A stretch of 64,000 nucleotides of DNA, from positions 49,282-113,281 of the forward strand of contig QNGE01000752.1 in assembly GCA_008508345.1 (NCBI GenBank), given 5' to 3'. The stretch comes from Paragonimus westermani. Its lineage: Eukaryota > Platyhelminthes > Trematoda > Plagiorchiida > Troglotrematidae. Below, in pieces: positions 60,139 through 64,000 of this stretch (its first letter is position 1; each line of letters begins with the position of its first letter). A model generated the notes under the pieces. The model was given only the letters and a program-made list of their open reading frames with translations, did no database searches and was not told where the DNA came from. Made by a program: the position numbers and the translations under genes.

Positions 60139-62450
60139 AAATACGTGCTTCCCAAACTCTTCATTACTTCTCCGTGGTGCAACCCGACACGGACGATTGA
60201 AGGTAGACATCGGTGGTCAACTATTTGAAGTTGGTTCACCTCTTCGACACTGAGTGACCAACACCTTGTCGTTAGCATAATCACGATCAATCTTCTATCT
60301 TGTAGGAGGTCCGTGTCGGCGACTTATGTGCTGCAGACAGTTCTCCGTTATTTCATCCATTAGAAAGTTAAACGAGAATGGTGAAAGTGGATAGCCTTGA
60401 CGTACGCCGCTCCTCGTGCTGAAACTGTTAGACCGTTCACCGTAAACCATAATCTGAGCCGAATTATGGGAATGAAGCGCCGAGGGCATGATCACTTTCT
60501 TGGTTGATGCGCTCCTGCGTTTAAGCGATTTTAAAGGTGCAGATCTATCCATCGAGTCGAATGCACCTTTATAGTCGAGAAATATAGCACTTTTTAACCG
60601 GCGGTCTACACGACACTGCTCCAGAATTTGAGAAAAAGTAAGAACTACCGATATATTCTCGCCCGGAGCGAGACCCCGCCTCCTATTCTGTAAAGTTTGC
60701 CTGTCGAACTGCAGTGAGTCAACGAAGTGTAGTGGATGTCAGAATCCCAGTGATGACTGAAGTCAGGCTAATTCCTCTGTGATTTTTGCAGGATCCCCCG
60801 ACTCTTCTTGAATATGTGAATTATTGTCGAGTGGTCCCAACACAGCGATGGTCTTCGTCGTCCGCACAAGTTGAAACTAGTTAGTCAAGGTCTCTACTAA
60901 CAACTCCCCACCTTCTTTAAGAAGTGCCGGCACAAGATCATCTGAGCTAGCAGCCCTATTACGTTTGAGATCCGAAATACAACTGCGCACCTCAATCTCG
61001 GTGGGTGACGCTGAATCTACTGAACAGAGTGGTACACTGCAAGTTAGTGTCGGCAACGTAGTAGAAGCAGGAGGCCAGCTGTGTTGACTCAAGGTGTTCC
61101 ATCCACCACTCCAACTTTCTGGACTTGTTATGGATGAGTGTGCCATCTGCATCACTGTTAGCTTCACTGACAGACGGTCGCCTGAGACCAGTAGCACGGA
61201 TAAGCTTGAAGGGTTTACCGTTGTTCCCTGAAGCAAAACGGATTTTCATTTCAGTTGTAAGATATCCACACCAAATTTAGTACAAATGAAGTTGAACAGT
61301 TTGGGCGTCGTGTTTAGCATATTATTGATAAACAGATTGGGAATAACACAACGTTACGAGCAAGTTGTAATACTCTACGTTTCAACCACCTCGGGTGGCC
61401 TTCCTCAGGAGTGTTGTCATTTCGTTAACTTTCCTCAACCAACCAAGCCTCAGGATCAGCGTTTGGGCAACGTTTCAGTCTCTTACGCACATCTCGCCTA
61501 AACTTGTTATGTGATCTGCCAGGAAAAATGTTCTGTCTGGCTTTCAACAACTGTAGGGATTTCTCCGAAATCCATTGTCTGTTCCACCCACAAACCCCGT
61601 GCCACATGCTACAGTATCTGCCTCGTAAATGACCTGTGAGATGTGGGTCCAGCAGCTATTGGAATTCTCAGGGTGACAACTGGTAAAGCTGCTGTCTAAA
61701 CTTGGTACCTAAAGTTAACTGACGGTGCAGTCAGTTGCTAATGGGATGGTTACCCAGCAAAAGTAAAAACGAAACGGCAGCGTACCAACACACGATGTCA
61801 ACTCAGGTGTGTACTCCAATAAGGATGGTCCTAAGTAGGATTCTCCCATTAATAGCTCTGTGGTCTATCTGAGACTAAGCCTGATTCGGAGAACAGCACC
61901 AAGTGTGACAATGTCGCGCACGATACCTAAACCTAGTGCGGGCTAAAAATAGTTTATGATCAGTACACAGCTTCAACAGTCACCCGCCATTATCCGAGCG
62001 ACGTGATGCTATCCCAAACCTGCCACTTAAACGAGACTCGGTCTCACTATGTGGGTGTTCATATCTCCGGCCAGAATGACTATCAAAACCATGTGTGGAC
62101 CGAAGGAGAGCAGTCAGACCCGAGTAAAAGGCTTCTTTGACGTCGACGTCACTACTGTCAGTTGGAACACAACGAAACGACACAATGAAAAGATTTCTGA
62201 AGGCTTTTCGCCTAGAGCTGGCCTTAACAGAACCTGTCAAGTGGACGGCACACAGCCTACTTTTGACAGAAATCTAATCCACCAGTTCGGCTGCAACCGT
62301 CGTGCTGAAGACTGTACCTACCCCAATATCACCGGCAGCGGCGACCGTATAGCCATCCAAAGTGTATAACCAGTATCGAGTGGACAGTTTGGGTGCCCAC
62401 ATTACAAAAATTCAGTGGAATCGTTAGATAACGCCGAAGTCAAGATCCTT
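60139..62450 (-). mobile_element. RTE-like LINE, minus strand, interrupted by an insertion
   Basis: Reading downward: endonuclease blocks VDVKEAFYSGLTALLR, RLSGRFGIASRRSDNGG and LLKLCTDHKLFLAR near 61960-62180, then SQIDHRAI. The connection is WISEKSLQLLKARQNIF (61500-61570), which is interrupted at about 61425. It resumes at 61250 with KIRFASGNNGKPFKLIRAT and ASPTEIEVRSCISDLKRNRA. RT blocks follow: LDYKGAFDSMDRSAPL, STRSGVRQGYPLSPFSFNFL and the catalytic box DYANDKV (YADD changed to YAND). VDHRCLPSIVRV marks the thumb end. The copy is truncated at 60138 by the inverted-repeat arm. Confidence 0.75.
61255..61424 (-). mobile_element. Insertion with hammerhead-ribozyme-like core
   Basis: About 170 bases separate two contiguous pieces of the LINE connection domain. 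On the minus strand they contain CTGAGGA (61402-61408, fits CUGANGA), a hairpin with arms GCCACC and GGTGGT around CGA, and GAAAC (61379-61383). Further on, ACGT (61377-61380) can pair with ACGT at 61351-61354. This is the conserved core order of a hammerhead with a short third stem. Hammerheads of this type are established in Penelope-like elements and in schistosome Sm-alpha repeats. Stem I is weak by eye, so activity is uncertain. Confidence 0.45.
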
Positions 62451-62881
62451 CTACTACCGTGAGACTTCTCCCGGTTCGTCACAGTTGCTTGCAGTCAGCT
62501 GTCTCTTATGCATGCTGCAGTGTGCCTTGAGATGTTACGGTTAAACACACGTTGCGCCCTACAGTCTTCTTTTCACAGTTCTCCAACATTTTGTTCACAT
62601 CCGCTTCCTTATAACTGCTGACTTGCATGATTAGTCCCATCGAGATCGAAGTACCCTTCAGCTATCATTCCTTCCCAACCGTTCAATGTATAAAATGTAG
62701 ATGAGCTTTCCCAGCCTCTAACACACAGCTCTTCTATGTATGTGGTCGTGTACCTATGTTACACCGCAGAATAGATGATTTCTTTGGCACAAGTCCCACG
62801 CATTTCGATGGGAAATCTAATTCGCAAAAGGATTGCATCGAACCATTCAAGTGTGTGTTTCTACCACTACTCTATTTATAC
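62451..62881. other. No recognised gene; 5' flank of the Gypsy LTR
   Basis: May include the degraded start of the LINE endonuclease on the minus strand. Nothing else was recognised. Confidence 0.35.
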
Positions 62882-63198
62882 TGTGATGGTTGACCAAGTC
62901 GGATGCGCGAACCTCCCAACATTCGGTGGGATATCTCGGTTCAGTGGTGAGATATGACTGGAAGAGCCACCACTCAGCGAAGTCTGACCAACGGACGACG
63001 AATGGCAAGCAAAAACCCACGACAGAATGCTTCAGCCACACGTACAAAGACAGATAAAAGTGCACACAACGCGCAAGTGGAAACCACCGCTGCGTTGTGG
63101 ACAGGAAATCTGGTTCACAACCACGGCGATGCGCGTGGCGTGGGAATGTACGAGTCGGACAATAAGGGTCGTGCTTTATCGAATGACCTTTCGCTACA
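62882..63198 (+). repeat. 5' LTR of a Gypsy element (317 bp)
   Basis: Begins TGTGATGG and ends CGCTACA. It aligns with the minus-strand LTR at 52527-52840 and is followed one base later by TGG of a primer-binding site, then by gag. Shared internal words include CAGTGGTGAGATATG and ACCCACGACAGAA. Confidence 0.75.
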
Positions 63199-63199
63199 T

Positions 63200-63217
63200 T
63201 GGTGCCGTGCCCTGAAC
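63200..63217 (+). promoter_or_regulatory. Candidate primer-binding site
   Basis: TGGTGCCGTG starts two bases after the LTR terminal CA and begins with the TGG complementary to a tRNA CCA end. I cannot name the priming tRNA. Confidence 0.5.
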
Positions 63218-63229
63218 GCAGCATGATGA

Positions 63230-63880
63230 ACGTACCCATGTCGAAACCATACAGGGATGGAGGCTTGGAAAATTGGCTGTGAGAATTTTAGGTAATTGCA
63301 GCGTTCAATAGACCAAAAGGCGAGGCACAACTTTTGACAGCATTGGGAACACTGCTCACCGGACGAGCAAAGGCTGTCTATGCCTTGATTAAACATATAA
63401 AGGTCAGAACCTCGTATCAAGAACCACGGATGGCATTGATTCATTACTTTACTGGGGAACGAGACCGACAGCGGACGATAGGTCGTTTCTATGGCGCCGG
63501 GTTTTGTAACGCAAGGCCGCTTGTTCTACTGTCAACACTTATTCTAGCAGTTGGCTGAGCCTGCTGGAACCGGATGAGAGCATGGAGGAAAAATTGGTGG
63601 GAGGGCGATTTATTCAGAGTTTGCCATCAGAATTACAGAAGAATCGAATGACCGAGCATTGCAGAATCACAGATATCAAACGGCTGGTCGGAATTGCACA
63701 GCTTCTACTCGTACAGACAGAAGTCGCATGATCAAAATCAATGGGTCCGAATAAATAGTGGAACAACTGACAAAAACAACGGAAAGTCTGAAGACGTGTC
63801 CGAAGCCAAGAAGACCTTAAGTTAGGTGGGCACGTGAATCACCCCACCGTATTCGTTTTGTTTGTAACGGGACGGGGCAC
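63230..63880 (+). pseudogene. Gypsy gag, decayed
   Basis: Capsid-like blocks occur in two frames. ALGTLLTGRAKAVYALI and PRMALIHYFTGERDRQRTI lie at 63345-63490, followed by DESMEEKLVGGRFIQSLPSE and KRLVGIAQLLLVQTEV at 63567-63730. This is the usual gag order (L...L.GRA, AL...F..., F..GLP.EL...). Near the end, GHV and VCNGTGHH resemble remnants of CCHC knuckles just before the microsatellite. A frameshift lies near 63555 and stops follow 63730. Confidence 0.65.

Positions 63881-64000
<120 letters not shown>

Overview
This is eukaryotic nuclear DNA, not a bacterial or viral segment. There are no operons and no long intact genes. Exon-like segments are flanked by GT/AG splice signals, and most of the recognisable coding sequence is decayed retrotransposon. 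The mixture of elements suggests a flatworm, with a digenean trematode as my best guess. It comprises CR1-like LINEs with a PHD-type finger, two endonuclease-plus-RT LINE families with RTE-like organisation, Ty3/Gypsy LTR elements and a Penelope-like GIY-YIG fragment. Lineage and clade names rest on recall of protein families. No database search was run.

Left part (1-20 kb): the first coding exon of a fructose-bisphosphate aldolase lies on the minus strand at 2762-2873. A nearly complete but broken CR1-like LINE (about 3.3-7.2 kb) follows, with ORF1 finger, endonuclease, reverse transcriptase and C-terminus. A second CR1 RT fragment abuts it. From 8 to 18.5 kb I recognise no family, only a few exon-shaped segments, one of which (12690-12767) could be a first coding exon with a hydrophobic N-terminus. 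A decayed Ty3/Gypsy pol (RNase H to integrase, minus strand) lies at 18.6-20.0 kb.

Middle (20-35 kb): the best preserved element is an EN-RT LINE at 20.2-23.4 kb, read in essentially one frame with four nonsense codons and one frameshift. Several CR1-like fragments lie at 27-30 kb on both strands. The best host-gene candidate is the 272-codon open exon ending at a GTGAGT donor at 31648.

Right part (35-64 kb): two nearly identical arms of about 2.9 kb (35681-38598 and its reverse complement) form a large inverted repeat made of older LINE and Penelope debris. A 4258-bp block (39551-43808) recurs at 55554-59811 as far as I could compare it. A single N sits immediately after the first copy (43809) and immediately before the second (55553). 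The simplest reading is an assembly error: contig 1 ends with the sequence that begins contig 3, and an 11.7-kb contig (43810-55552) has been placed between them. Collapsing the duplicate also completes the inverted repeat exactly (2918 bp per arm).

The inserted contig carries a full-length-like decayed RTE-like copy, another RTE-like copy on the opposite strand, a candidate secreted-protein first exon and a Ty3/Gypsy element with a 3' LTR. The same Gypsy family reappears at 62.9-63.9 kb as 5' LTR, primer-binding site and gag, running into a long CAT microsatellite at the window edge. An insertion inside the RTE-like copy at 60.1-62.4 kb carries a hammerhead-ribozyme-like core.
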